This document shows, in pieces, positions 1 to 7,884 of a DNA stretch of 64,000 nucleotides. Both the position numbers and the translations under genes were made by a program. Below the pieces are notes generated by a model. The model was not told the DNA's origin, did no database searches, and saw only the letters and a program-made list of their open reading frames with translations. The stretch's first letter is position 1. Each line of letters begins with the position of its first letter. Origin of the DNA: UJ101 sp047975265 (lineage in GTDB: Bacteria; Bacteroidota; Bacteroidia; Flavobacteriales; UJ101); assembly GCA_047975265.1 (NCBI GenBank), contig JBKEDE010000014.1:1-64000 (forward strand). The letters run 5' to 3'.

Positions 1-2
1 AT

Positions 3-697
3 ACGTTTGATTTAAGCTCTATAATAACATCAGCAACATATGGCTGTGGAGACTTTATCACGATTAATGTCACAAATCCTACAGGACCTGTTATAATACT
101 TTGTGATGGAATAACAACATCCGGAGCAGGAAATTTAGTTAGCGGACAAACAGTTAATGTGACCATTACAGTTCCTTATACCGGAAGCAATGGAGAATCT
201 TATGCAGAAAAGAGTGTTGGTTCGACAGGAGTAGGAGGTTTAACGGCAACACGTTCGGTAGGAACGTTAGCCAATGGAATTGGAGGGACGGATAAGTATG
301 TATTCTCGTTCTGGGGAGGTGCTGCAAAGTTTGGTGCAATAAGAGGCCATTTTTTACGCTGACTAAAGGCAAATTCACGGGAACTATTAGACCTCGTCAG
401 TATAGATTTTTAGGGCAACGTAAACATTATACAATCAGATTAAATCCGGATAATGGGATTAGGCTCAGTGATTATGGAATCTCACTTTCTTCCTATACGG
501 GAGCTCAGAATCAAGTTCAGAATACTACGTTTGTTGTTGCTGTAACAGACTACAATAAATTTAAGAGTAAAGTAGGGCTGAATGGTGAGATTATAATAAC
601 AGGTACAATTACTCAGATAAACAATACAGATGGTTCAATAACGGATACAGATTCAAGATTTATCTTGCGTTTTGAAGAAAAAGAGTTTAGACCCTAA
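3..697 (+). pseudogene. 3' part of a surface-type protein, interrupted by a -1 frameshift
   Basis: Two open frames join into one product. The first runs in from before the window to a TGA at 360-362 and reads as a Ser/Thr/Gly/Val-rich beta repeat (YTGSNGESY, STGVGGLTAT), a style common in large Bacteroidota cell-surface proteins. The second, one frame back, continues without interruption to TAA at 695-697 and ends RFEEKEFRP. The change of frame falls in a run of six T (350-355). The product is therefore either broken by loss of one T, a sequencing error, or made by -1 slippage on T TTT TTA (350-356). No signal peptide or type IX sorting domain is visible. I do not recognise the family. A strong terminator follows at 722-751. 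Confidence 0.6.
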
Positions 698-721
698 GGA
701 TATTATACAATAAAAAAGAAA

Positions 722-751
722 AAGAGGTAACGCTGTTACCTCTTCTTTTTT
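722..751 (+). terminator. Intrinsic terminator after the first gene
   Basis: A perfect 10-bp stem (722-731 with 735-744, loop GCT) is followed by a T-rich tract to 751. It lies 25 bp after the stop codon of the preceding gene. An A-rich tract before the stem could let it also stop minus-strand transcription. Confidence 0.85.
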
Positions 752-768
752 GTATTAAAAAAATAAAA

Positions 769-912
769 CTAAGGCGTATAAGCCAGAACAGCCATAAAGC
801 TAACCGTTTTAGAACCACCTGAATTTCCGTAACCATCATTATTAATACGATAGCTAAATCCTCCTTTTTTTGTGCTGCCATAACCGCTACCCGTTCTAGG
901 ATAAAATAATGC
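769..912 (-). pseudogene. Orphan C-terminal gene fragment
   Basis: Read on the minus strand, an open frame of 47 codons runs from just after a TGA (913-915) to TAG at 769-771, with no start codon in its upstream part. Its composition looks like a real protein end (GGFSYRINNDGYGNSGG, then SFMAVLAYTP and stop), not a chance frame. Nothing upstream continues it. I read it as the 3' end of a gene whose 5' part has been lost. The family is not recognised. Confidence 0.45.
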
Positions 913-1160
913 TCAAATAATAAAAAACAGCATTATTTTTTATGTTACATCGTATAAAAGTGTTTTGACTTTCCTTTTGTATTCCTCACTCTATGAAGTG
1001 TATTCTTGTTTAAATTTTTTAATAGATTTTTATTATAAAAAACTTGCTTTAATAAATTTATTTTATAGTGTTTTAATACTTGGTATATTTTAAAAATTTT
1101 ACAGGCGATCTGACTAATTTATATCATTTTAAAAATACAATGGATTAAAAATACAATGAT

Positions 1161-1168
1161 TATTTTTG
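1161..1168 (+). promoter_or_regulatory. Promoter -7 element (TATTTTTG)
   Basis: Matches the Bacteroidota -7 consensus TAnnTTTG and lies 20 bp before the ATG of the SLC13 transporter. No clear -33 TTG is visible. The rest of 913-1188 is AT-rich with nothing else recognisable. Confidence 0.5.
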
Positions 1169-1188
1169 CAATAAATTGATCATAAATT

Positions 1189-2619
1189 ATGGCAGATTCA
1201 AGGAGGGCAAGCATTCGTGTAATGCAAAAAATGCAACAGGTCGTGGCATACCAAAACAGGATTAGTTACTTTTTGCTAAGTATTTTAATGGCATTATTAT
1301 TGACCTATTTATCACAGAATGATTCTTTCACAGATTCCCAAGTATATGTTCTCTTCTTATTGTTTCTTTCCGTAGGATTATGGATTACGGAAGCCATTCC
1401 GCCTTTTGCCGTAGGAATTATGATTATGGGGTTCTTGGTCTTTATTTTAGGAAGTGAACGTTTTATAGAAACGCCTGAAGATGTTCAAAAATATGTAAAT
1501 ACATGGAGTAGCAGCGTGATTTGGTTAATGCTGGGTGGTTTTTTTCTGGCAGAAGGCATGAAAAAAACAGGGCTGGATACAGGTGTTTTTAAATTAGCTG
1601 TTAAAAATTTTGGAAACAAACCGCAACAAATTTTATTGGGTATTATGTTAGCAACCGGATTGGCTTCAATGGTAATGAGTAATACAGCAACTACTGCCAT
1701 GATGATTGCCAGTGTAACGCCTTTTATCAATCAGTTATCAAAAGATTCTCCTTTTGCCAAAGGAATGTTGATTGGTATTCCAGCAGCAGCCTCCGTTGGA
1801 GGAATGGGTACGATTATTGGTTCTCCACCTAATGCTATTGCTGTAGAGGCTTTGAAGAATGTAGGAATAGAAATCAGTTTTTTACAATGGATGTTATTCG
1901 GGTTTCCTGTTGCCTTACTATTAATTTTGATTTTTTGGAAAGTATTGGTTTATAAATATGCCCCAAAAGTTGAATCATTGAATATGCATTTTTTAGAAGA
2001 GTCTCATGAGAAACCATCAAAAGAAAACAGAATCAGTCGAAATATTGTTTTGGGTGTTTTAATTCTCACCATGTTCTTGTGGCTAACCAATAAAACCGTA
2101 CACAATATTCCGGTTTCAGTCGTTTCAGGTATTCCGATTATTTGTTTTACCATGTTTGGAATCGTTACGGGGGATGACGTTCGCAAGTTGCCTTGGGATA
2201 CGTTAATGTTGGTAGCCGGAGGCTTATCTTTAGGTTTGGCTATTCGTGAAACAGGTTTGGCAGAACATTTTGTAAATCAGTTGAAAAACGTGTCGCTTAA
2301 CATGTATTTACTGGCTTTTGTTTTTGCTTTTTTTACGGTTATTTTTTCCAATGTTATGAGCAATACGGCTACCACAACGATTTTAATTCCCATTGCCGGA
2401 ATTTTAGTTACAAACCAACCGTTGGTTTTGCCTATCATTATCGGGTTGTGTGCCAGTACGGCTCTTTTCTTACCTGTTTCCACACCGCCTAACGCCATCG
2501 CATTTAGCACAGGATTATTAAAACAAAAAGAATTTCGATTGGGCGGATTATTCATCGGGATAACAGGTCCTGTTTTAATTATCTTATGGACTTTTTTGAT
2601 ATTATATCTGATGTTTTAA
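1189..2619 (+). CDS. SLC13/DASS-family sodium-coupled anion transporter
   Basis: A 476-residue polytopic inner-membrane protein of the divalent anion:Na+ symporter family, which imports dicarboxylates, citrate, sulfate or phosphate with sodium. The two inverted repeats each carry the family signature: MSNTATTAMM in the first half and NVMSNTATTTILIP in the second, each followed by a proline-rich hairpin (GSPPNAIAVE; STPPNAIAFS). These SNT motifs form the sodium and carboxylate sites. About 11 hydrophobic segments and the length fit the family. The substrate cannot be read from sequence; a C4-dicarboxylate or sulfate is most likely. It is a single gene with its own promoter and converges with the 2616-2819 gene, whose stop overlaps its own. 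Confidence 0.9.
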   Translation: MADSRRASIRVMQKMQQVVAYQNRISYFLLSILMALLLTYLSQNDSFTDSQVYVLFLLFLSVGLWITEAIPPFAVGIMIMGFLVFILGSERFIETPEDVQKYVNTWSSSVIWLMLGGFFLAEGMKKTGLDTGVFKLAVKNFGNKPQQILLGIMLATGLASMVMSNTATTAMMIASVTPFINQLSKDSPFAKGMLIGIPAAASVGGMGTIIGSPPNAIAVEALKNVGIEISFLQWMLFGFPVALLLILIFWKVLVYKYAPKVESLNMHFLEESHEKPSKENRISRNIVLGVLILTMFLWLTNKTVHNIPVSVVSGIPIICFTMFGIVTGDDVRKLPWDTLMLVAGGLSLGLAIRETGLAEHFVNQLKNVSLNMYLLAFVFAFFTVIFSNVMSNTATTTILIPIAGILVTNQPLVLPIIIGLCASTALFLPVSTPPNAIAFSTGLLKQKEFRLGGLFIGITGPVLIILWTFLILYLMF

Positions 2620-2819
2620 TCTTGGTTTTTTCTTTTTTGACGTTTAAAATGTCCCCATAATAAGAATGAAGGGACTACTAAAAACATTAAAGCTACCGTT
2701 CCAAATCCCATAAAACGTTGGTAAAGCATTTCATCAGGTTCTATAAAATGATAATAAGCCGCCGATCCGAAAAGGATGAAAGTTAGAATTAAAAATATAA
2801 AAACAGCATATTTTATCAT
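2616..2819 (-). CDS. Small two-helix membrane protein
   Basis: A 67-residue protein with two hydrophobic helices (about residues 4-22 and 38-56) and a basic C-terminal tail (HFKRQKRKNQD), predicted to lie in the inner membrane. Its start overlaps the stop of dgt by 4 bases (ATGA), so the two are translationally coupled. Its own stop overlaps the convergent transporter gene by 4 bases. No domain is recognised. Confidence 0.65.
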   Translation of the reverse strand: MIKYAVFIFLILTFILFGSAAYYHFIEPDEMLYQRFMGFGTVALMFLVVPSFLLWGHFKRQKRKNQD

Positions 2820-4156
2820 GACGGTAATTCGATTCCTTTTAATTTCTTATACAGTGAAATAGCGTTTTTGTCCGTCATTTCCGAAACAAAACCGGTTATT
2901 TTTAAAATTCTGGTATATAACGAGTCTTCATCATCAGGAGTGTATTCCATGGGAAGTAACTTTAAGATATGTTTGTCGTAATATGAGGCTTCACCTTCAT
3001 GCACAAGATTGACTGCTGTGATGAAAATATCTAATATGCCTGTGATAATTTCATGACCGGAAGCCTCTGTCTCCAATACTTTCGGATGATTATAAACTTT
3101 TTGAATGGTCAGTCGCTTCATATCTTCAACTTGAGCATGGTATTTACTTTTGTCTAATAAAGCATAATTAAAAGTTCCGTGCAAAACAGCTTCTTCGTTT
3201 TCAATAAAAACCTGAGCCAAATCTTCAACCAAAACCCCGATGGTCAAGGCTCTTAAATAACTGAAACGATCAGAAGGAACATTCATTTTGCGGTATTTTT
3301 CTTTAATCAATACATCTTTAACGATAGGAATCATAAACTCCAATGCAGCTTCTTCCGGAATCCATCCTAAGTTTAATCCGTCTTCAAAATCAATAATCGA
3401 ATAGCAAATATCATCAGCAGCTTCTAAAAGATAAGCTAACGGATGACGCACCCAGCTTTGTGAAGTTGTTTCTTTAAGATTTAATTCTTGGGCGATTGCT
3501 TTAAACTGTTCTTTTTCTGATTGAAAAAAACCAAATTTTTTTTGTGATTTTAACGGTCGATCAATGGGGACGGAGTTTTTGGGATATTTTGTAAAAGCTC
3601 CTAAAGTAGCATAAGTTAAACGAATTCCTCCCTCAATTCCGTTATTATGCTGTGTTAAGATTTTAAAACCGTTGGCATTTCCTTCAAATCGAATGAAGTC
3701 GTTCCATTCTTCAAAAGTCAATAATTCTTTATATTGGAGTCCATTCCCTTTCAGGAAATAATTTCCAATAGCCTTTTCGCCAAAATGACCAAAAGGAGGA
3801 TTTCCTATATCATGTGCCAAACAAGCAGCAGCAACAATGGCTCCGAAGTCATCAATTTGATAACCTAATATTTCTTTTAAATGAGGATGCTTATCTAAAA
3901 TCATTTTTCCGGCGATTCGACCTAAAGAGCGTCCCACACTGGAGGTTTCCAAGCTGTGTGTCAATCGATTATGAACAAAGCCGTTTTTAGGCAAAGGAAT
4001 AACCTGCGTTTTGTCTTGCAAACGTCTGAAAGTCGAAGAAAAAACAATGCGGTCAAAATCTACTTCAAATCCGGAACGAATTGGATTTTCCTCTTTGCGT
4101 AATCGTTTGGTTGTATCTCCATAACGGCGTAGAGATAAAAGACTTTCCCAGTTCAT
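2816..4156 (-). CDS. dgt: dNTP triphosphohydrolase (dGTPase)
   Basis: HD-superfamily enzyme hydrolysing dGTP (and often other dNTPs) to the nucleoside and triphosphate, controlling dNTP pools in the cytosol. The 446-residue length fits the long dGTPase class. Visible signatures: SSTFRRLQDKTQV near residue 40, the first metal His in RLTHSLETS, the HD pair in AACLAHDIGNPPFGH, and a later conserved Asp in LEAADDICYSIIDFEDG. It is followed by the coupled small membrane gene. The upstream DUF3109 gene ends 17 bp before its start, so they are probably cotranscribed. Confidence 0.93.
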   Translation of the reverse strand: MNWESLLSLRRYGDTTKRLRKEENPIRSGFEVDFDRIVFSSTFRRLQDKTQVIPLPKNGFVHNRLTHSLETSSVGRSLGRIAGKMILDKHPHLKEILGYQIDDFGAIVAAACLAHDIGNPPFGHFGEKAIGNYFLKGNGLQYKELLTFEEWNDFIRFEGNANGFKILTQHNNGIEGGIRLTYATLGAFTKYPKNSVPIDRPLKSQKKFGFFQSEKEQFKAIAQELNLKETTSQSWVRHPLAYLLEAADDICYSIIDFEDGLNLGWIPEEAALEFMIPIVKDVLIKEKYRKMNVPSDRFSYLRALTIGVLVEDLAQVFIENEEAVLHGTFNYALLDKSKYHAQVEDMKRLTIQKVYNHPKVLETEASGHEIITGILDIFITAVNLVHEGEASYYDKHILKLLPMEYTPDDEDSLYTRILKITGFVSEMTDKNAISLYKKLKGIELPS

Positions 4157-4173
4157 TGAATCTAATTTAAAAA

Positions 4174-4746
4174 TTATTTTTTTTGATATTCATGTGCAAT
4201 ATGATCTAATTCATTATACCAATCTTCTCCAAATTTACGAATTAAAGATTCTTTTGTGAATTGATATACAGGAATTTGCAATTCTTTTCCCAATGTGCAT
4301 GCATCATTGCAAATAGGCCAGCGATGGTAATTTACAGCAGAAAATTCGCTGTAATTGGTTACTCGAATAGGATATAAATGGCATGAAATAGGTTTTTTCC
4401 AGTTTATTTTTCCATCGTTATATGCCTTTTCGATGACACAACCGGCGGTTCCATTTTCCTCAAAAACAACGTAAGCACATTCAGCTCCGTTTACCAAAGG
4501 AGTAACGTAATCTCCTTCATGATCAATCATGTGTTTTCCTTGTTTTTCTATGGCATAAACTCCTTCCGGTCTCATATAAGGTTTAATTTTTTCATAGATT
4601 TGGTCTAAAATGCGGGTTTCTTCTTCTTCCAAAGGAGCTCCGGATTCGCCTTCAACACAGCAAATTCCTTTGCATTTTGAAAGATTACAGACGAATTCTT
4701 TCTCGATTATATCTTCTGAAATTAGTGTCTTTCCCAAATGAATCAT
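4174..4746 (-). CDS. DUF3109 cysteine-rich protein
   Basis: A 190-residue cytosolic protein with the cysteine pattern of DUF3109: CNLSKCKGICC near residues 20-30, a Cys in the GAECAYVVFE and TAGCVIE segments, SCHLYPIRV and PICNDACTLG. The eight or so conserved cysteines suggest a bound metal or Fe-S centre (inference), related to the YkgJ/CxxCxxCC zinc- or iron-chelating families. The biological role is unknown. It lies 17 bp upstream of dgt on the same strand. The family is common in Bacteroidota. Confidence 0.85.
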   Translation of the reverse strand: MIHLGKTLISEDIIEKEFVCNLSKCKGICCVEGESGAPLEEEETRILDQIYEKIKPYMRPEGVYAIEKQGKHMIDHEGDYVTPLVNGAECAYVVFEENGTAGCVIEKAYNDGKINWKKPISCHLYPIRVTNYSEFSAVNYHRWPICNDACTLGKELQIPVYQFTKESLIRKFGEDWYNELDHIAHEYQKK

Positions 4747-4863
4747 AATACAAATGTAAGTTTTAAAAAGTTTATGAAGAAATGTATTTTAATAGTTAAA
4801 CTCAATGATAATAGAAGTAATTAATCCATTTATATTTATTTATTTTGCACAAAAAATAATAGG

Positions 4864-5475
4864 ATGCTGAAAACCATTATGAATTATGAATTGAATTTTG
4901 ACGGAAATCAAATTTGGGAATGTTTTTTATTATTGTTTACGATTATTGATATGATTGGGAACATTCCAATTATTATATCGATGAGTAAAGGAAATAAGCA
5001 AAAGATAAAACCGGTTTCGATTTCTCTTTCGGTAGGGCTGATTTTTATAACGTTTTTGTTTGTTGGTCAAACGTTGTTAGGGTGGCTTCATGTTGATATA
5101 GAATCATTTGCTGTGGCAGGTTCGATTGTTTTGTTTTTTATTGCATTGGAATTAATTTTGGGAATAGAATTGCATAAAGCCGGAGAAGACAAACCATCGG
5201 GTGGAGGAATAGTTCCGATTGCTTTTCCCTTAATTGCAGGTCCCGGATCACTCACATTACTTTTAACTTTAAGAGCCGATCATTCCATGGAAAATATTAT
5301 TGTAGGGATTTTATTAAATGTAATGGTTATTTTTGTAGGGATAAAATTTTCACCCTTAATTGCCCGTTATTTAAGTGAAGGCGTTTTATCGGTGATTAAA
5401 AAGGTTTTTGGAGTTATTTTGTTGGCAATATGTGTCCGGTTATTTAGTGATTATGCACCTCAATTATTTAATTAA
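4864..5475 (+). CDS. MarC-family integral membrane protein
   Basis: A 203-residue protein with six hydrophobic helices and MarC/YhgN hallmarks: a first helix followed by DMIGNIPI, and the central PIAFPLIAGPGSLT loop. MarC proteins are inner-membrane proteins of unsettled function; the old link to antibiotic resistance is not supported. The start at 4864 is the first ATG. An internal ATG at codon 7 (MNYELNF) is also possible. A small membrane gene follows after 6 bp and is probably cotranscribed. Confidence 0.88.
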   Translation: MLKTIMNYELNFDGNQIWECFLLLFTIIDMIGNIPIIISMSKGNKQKIKPVSISLSVGLIFITFLFVGQTLLGWLHVDIESFAVAGSIVLFFIALELILGIELHKAGEDKPSGGGIVPIAFPLIAGPGSLTLLLTLRADHSMENIIVGILLNVMVIFVGIKFSPLIARYLSEGVLSVIKKVFGVILLAICVRLFSDYAPQLFN

Positions 5476-5481
5476 TAATAA

Positions 5482-5697
5482 ATGATGAAATTTTTTTACA
5501 CTATTTTAGTTATAATTTTTATAGGATTAATAGGCTATAATCTTTATGAAATGGATTTTTCAGATTTAACATCACCTACGAATTATATTGGTTGGGTTTG
5601 TGTTTTGTCTGGAGTTTGTGGTTTAATTTTAACCATCATCATGCTTAAAATAAGTACGGTTAAAAGTAATAATATGAAAATAAACGATAAAAAATAA
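5482..5697 (+). CDS. Small two-helix membrane protein
   Basis: 71 residues with two transmembrane helices (about residues 3-22 and 34-55) and a polar, lysine-rich C-terminus. It starts 6 bp after the marC-like gene and is probably in its operon. No recognised domain. It may simply be an accessory of the MarC-type protein (inference). Confidence 0.6.
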   Translation: MMKFFYTILVIIFIGLIGYNLYEMDFSDLTSPTNYIGWVCVLSGVCGLILTIIMLKISTVKSNNMKINDKK

Positions 5698-5813
5698 TCA
5701 TTCGTCTATTTTTTTTACTCTTTTAGCTTAAGAAAGCGTATATTTGAGTGAATCTTTTATGATTTATTTTAAGTTATAATTAAGATTTATTTAAAAAAGT
5801 GGTTTGAAAATAG

Positions 5814-5837
5814 AGGGCATTACTTGTATAGTGCCCT
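5814..5837 (-). terminator. Hairpin downstream of rnpA
   Basis: Stem AGGGCA (5814-5819) pairs with TGCCCT (5832-5837), extendable by a G-T pair, around a roughly 10-nt loop. It begins directly after the rnpA stop codon. The following T-tract is weak on either strand, so this is a modest terminator call. It could serve rnpA and the plus-strand gene ending at 5697. Confidence 0.5.
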
Positions 5838-6197
5838 TTATTTATTCACTTTATTTAAAATAGATTTTATAGAAAAATTAATAGCCGAAAACGATTCGAT
5901 TTTCCGATGCGTATAAATAAACATGAGTTGCATTCCTTTTTGAGTTAAATCATATTTATTTAATCGGTAAGCCTCGCGCATTAAACGTTTTATACGGTTA
6001 CGCTTCACAGCTGATTTAAAATTTTTTTTAGAAACAGAAAAAGCAACCTGATTAGATTGGAGTAGTAAATCCTTTTTTAAAAAAACAACACGAACAGGAG
6101 AATAAGTAAAACTTTCTCCTTTTAAAAAAAGTTGTTCAATACATTTCTTATTTTTTAGTTTTTCTTGTTTACTTAAAGTATAGCGTCGTTTCTCCAA
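5838..6197 (-). CDS. rnpA: Ribonuclease P protein component
   Basis: A small basic protein (119 residues) that binds the RNase P RNA and helps cleave 5' leaders from pre-tRNAs. The family signature RNRIKRLMREAYR is present near residues 66-78, and the N-terminal YTLSKQEKLK and FSVSKK segments also match. In many bacteria rnpA sits next to rpmH. Here rpmH is about 52 kb away in the window (57880-58038), and rnpA stands alone, divergent from the bacilliredoxin gene. Confidence 0.93.
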   Translation of the reverse strand: MEKRRYTLSKQEKLKNKKCIEQLFLKGESFTYSPVRVVFLKKDLLLQSNQVAFSVSKKNFKSAVKRNRIKRLMREAYRLNKYDLTQKGMQLMFIYTHRKIESFSAINFSIKSILNKVNK

Positions 6198-6268
6198 CAG
6201 AACTTATTTTTTTTCAAAAATACACTTTTTGATAATCTAAAATACCACAGAAATCTGAAAATAAATTG

Positions 6269-6276
6269 TATTTTTG
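6269..6276 (+). promoter_or_regulatory. Promoter -7 element (TATTTTTG)
   Basis: TAnnTTTG element 24 bp before the bacilliredoxin ATG, in the 102-bp divergent gap shared with rnpA. No clear -33 element is visible. Confidence 0.5.
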
Positions 6277-6299
6277 CCCAAAATAAATAAACAATTGAT

Positions 6300-6710
6300 A
6301 TGTATCCGGAAGAATTAGTATTACCAATGAAAAACGAATTAACCCAAAACGGATTTGAAGATTTAAAAACATCAGAAACCGTTGAAGCGTTATTAAATAA
6401 AAAAGGAACTACTTTAGTAGTTGTAAACTCAGTTTGCGGATGTGCTGCTGGAGCTGCCCGTCCGGGAGTTGTGTTATCCTTGTCAGGGTCTAAAAAGCCA
6501 GACAATATGGGAACTGTTTTTGCAGGATTTGACAAAGAGGCTACCGATACAGCAAGAAAATTCATGTTGCCTTTTCCTCCTTCTTCTCCTTCTGTGGCTT
6601 TATTTAAAGATGGAGAGTTAGTGCATATGGTCGAGCGTCATCATATCGAAGGAAGAACCGCAGAAATGATAGCAGAAAATTTAAAAACAGCTTACGAAGA
6701 ATATTGTTAA
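6300..6710 (+). CDS. BrxA/BrxB-family bacilliredoxin
   Basis: A 136-residue thioredoxin-fold protein of the YphP/YqiW family, with the CGC motif at residues 46-48 (NSVCGCAAGAARPG). In Firmicutes these proteins remove bacillithiol from S-bacillithiolated proteins. Bacillithiol is also reported in some Bacteroidota, so a thiol-disulfide role is plausible, but I see no bacillithiol synthesis gene here. It is monocistronic, with its own promoter element and a terminator at 6731-6758. Confidence 0.9.
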   Translation: MYPEELVLPMKNELTQNGFEDLKTSETVEALLNKKGTTLVVVNSVCGCAAGAARPGVVLSLSGSKKPDNMGTVFAGFDKEATDTARKFMLPFPPSSPSVALFKDGELVHMVERHHIEGRTAEMIAENLKTAYEEYC

Positions 6711-6730
6711 ATTCTTTTTAGATAAAGTTA

Positions 6731-6758
6731 AAAAAGCACTCTTATGGAGTGTTTTTTT
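6731..6758. terminator. Bidirectional intrinsic terminator
   Basis: An 11-bp stem (6731-6741 with 6747-6757, one G-T pair) has an A-run on one side and a T-run on the other. It can end the bacilliredoxin transcript and the convergent glycosyltransferase transcript. Confidence 0.85.
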
Positions 6759-6768
6759 ATGAAAAAAA

Positions 6769-7806
6769 TTAGGTATCATTGATCATTTGATTAATTTTTT
6801 CGATAAAAATGGATTCGTCAACTTCTAAACAAGCCCAGTCTCCACGCCAGCAAGGTTTATTCCCATAAACGGAGCAAGGTCGGCAGTTTAAGTCTTCTCG
6901 TTGAATACTGTTTTTAACCGATTGACCAAATCCCATAAAACCGGCATAAGGATGTGTTGCTCCCCAAAAAGGAATAACCGGAGTTCCAACCAAACTTGCC
7001 ATGTGCATATTAGCAGAATCCATTGAAAGCATAAGATCCAAATGACTGATTAATTGAAGTTCTTCTTCCAAAGTAATTTTTCCAATCAAATTAATGGAAT
7101 TGGTATAACACTGTGCAATTTCATCTAATAATCTTTTCTCTTTTTCCCCTCCTCCGAACAGGTAAATTTGAAGATGAGAATTTTGGGCTAATTTTTTTAC
7201 GATAGATTGGATTTTTTTAAAAGGATACATTTTTCCTTTGTGTTGGGCAAAAGGGGCTATACCCAGATGTTTTTTCGTAGAGTCAAAAAGGATTCTTTTT
7301 TGTAAATCCGAATTTAAAGGATGTTTTTCTTGATGTAAAATAGGATTTAAAGAAACTGTAAAACCAAGTGTTCGGAAAACATCGGCATAGCGTTCAAAAG
7401 TATTTTTTAAAGCAATTTTGTTTTTATGATTTTTTTGAACTAAGGCTTTTTTTTCTTTTCGTCCTTTATCAATGGAAGCGATGGAGGAGATAGAAAAAGT
7501 TAAGAAAGTGCGGAGTATTTGGGTTCGTAATACATGATGCAGATCGGCATAAGCATCAAAATGTTCTTTTTTTAATTCTTGTGCCAGTTTATAAATTCCT
7601 GAAACGCCTTTGTATTCTTTTTTTAAATTGACCGGTTTAAAAAATAAACGAGGAATATTTTTAAAGAAAGGAGCAAAAAAAGGACGTGATATAACCGTAA
7701 GTTCAACATCGGGATTTTGTTCCAAAACATTTTTTAGAACTGGAACAATCATGGCAACATCGCCCATGGCAGAAAAACGACTGACTAAAATTTTCTTCAA
7801 AAACAA
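6769..7806 (-). CDS. Glycosyltransferase family 9 (heptosyltransferase-like)
   Basis: A 345-residue GT-B enzyme of the ADP-heptose:LPS heptosyltransferase family, probably acting in the cytoplasm on the lipopolysaccharide core. The N-terminal domain begins LVSRFSAMGDVAMIVPVL, the classic acceptor-side motif. The C-terminal donor domain carries LMLSMDSANMHMASLVGTP followed by PFWGATHPYAGF. A C-terminal cysteine cluster (CRPC, KPCWRG, WACLE) is common in Bacteroidota members. The exact sugar cannot be assigned. It is convergent with the bacilliredoxin gene. Confidence 0.88.
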   Translation of the reverse strand: MFLKKILVSRFSAMGDVAMIVPVLKNVLEQNPDVELTVISRPFFAPFFKNIPRLFFKPVNLKKEYKGVSGIYKLAQELKKEHFDAYADLHHVLRTQILRTFLTFSISSIASIDKGRKEKKALVQKNHKNKIALKNTFERYADVFRTLGFTVSLNPILHQEKHPLNSDLQKRILFDSTKKHLGIAPFAQHKGKMYPFKKIQSIVKKLAQNSHLQIYLFGGGEKEKRLLDEIAQCYTNSINLIGKITLEEELQLISHLDLMLSMDSANMHMASLVGTPVIPFWGATHPYAGFMGFGQSVKNSIQREDLNCRPCSVYGNKPCWRGDWACLEVDESIFIEKINQMINDT

Positions 7807-7834
7807 TCTTTTTCCAAAAATACTAAAAAAGATG

Positions 7835-7868
7835 AAACCTAATAGGGAATTAAAATCCTATTAGGTTT
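7835..7868. terminator. Strong hairpin terminator
   Basis: A perfect 12-bp stem (7835-7846 with 7857-7868) has a 10-nt loop. It lies 17 bp after the stop of the prolyl oligopeptidase gene on the minus strand and is followed there by a T-rich stretch. Confidence 0.85.
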
Positions 7869-7884
7869 TTAAATGTATAAAAGA

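Noticed and set aside
687..881. Minus-strand ORF of 64 codons at the left edge
   Set aside because: The reading frame there gives hydrophobic low-quality sequence. The coding-like frame in the same DNA is a different one, reported as 769-912.
1485..1730. Antisense ORFs inside the SLC13 gene
   Set aside because: Mirror frames of transmembrane coding sequence; no start context or homology-like motif.
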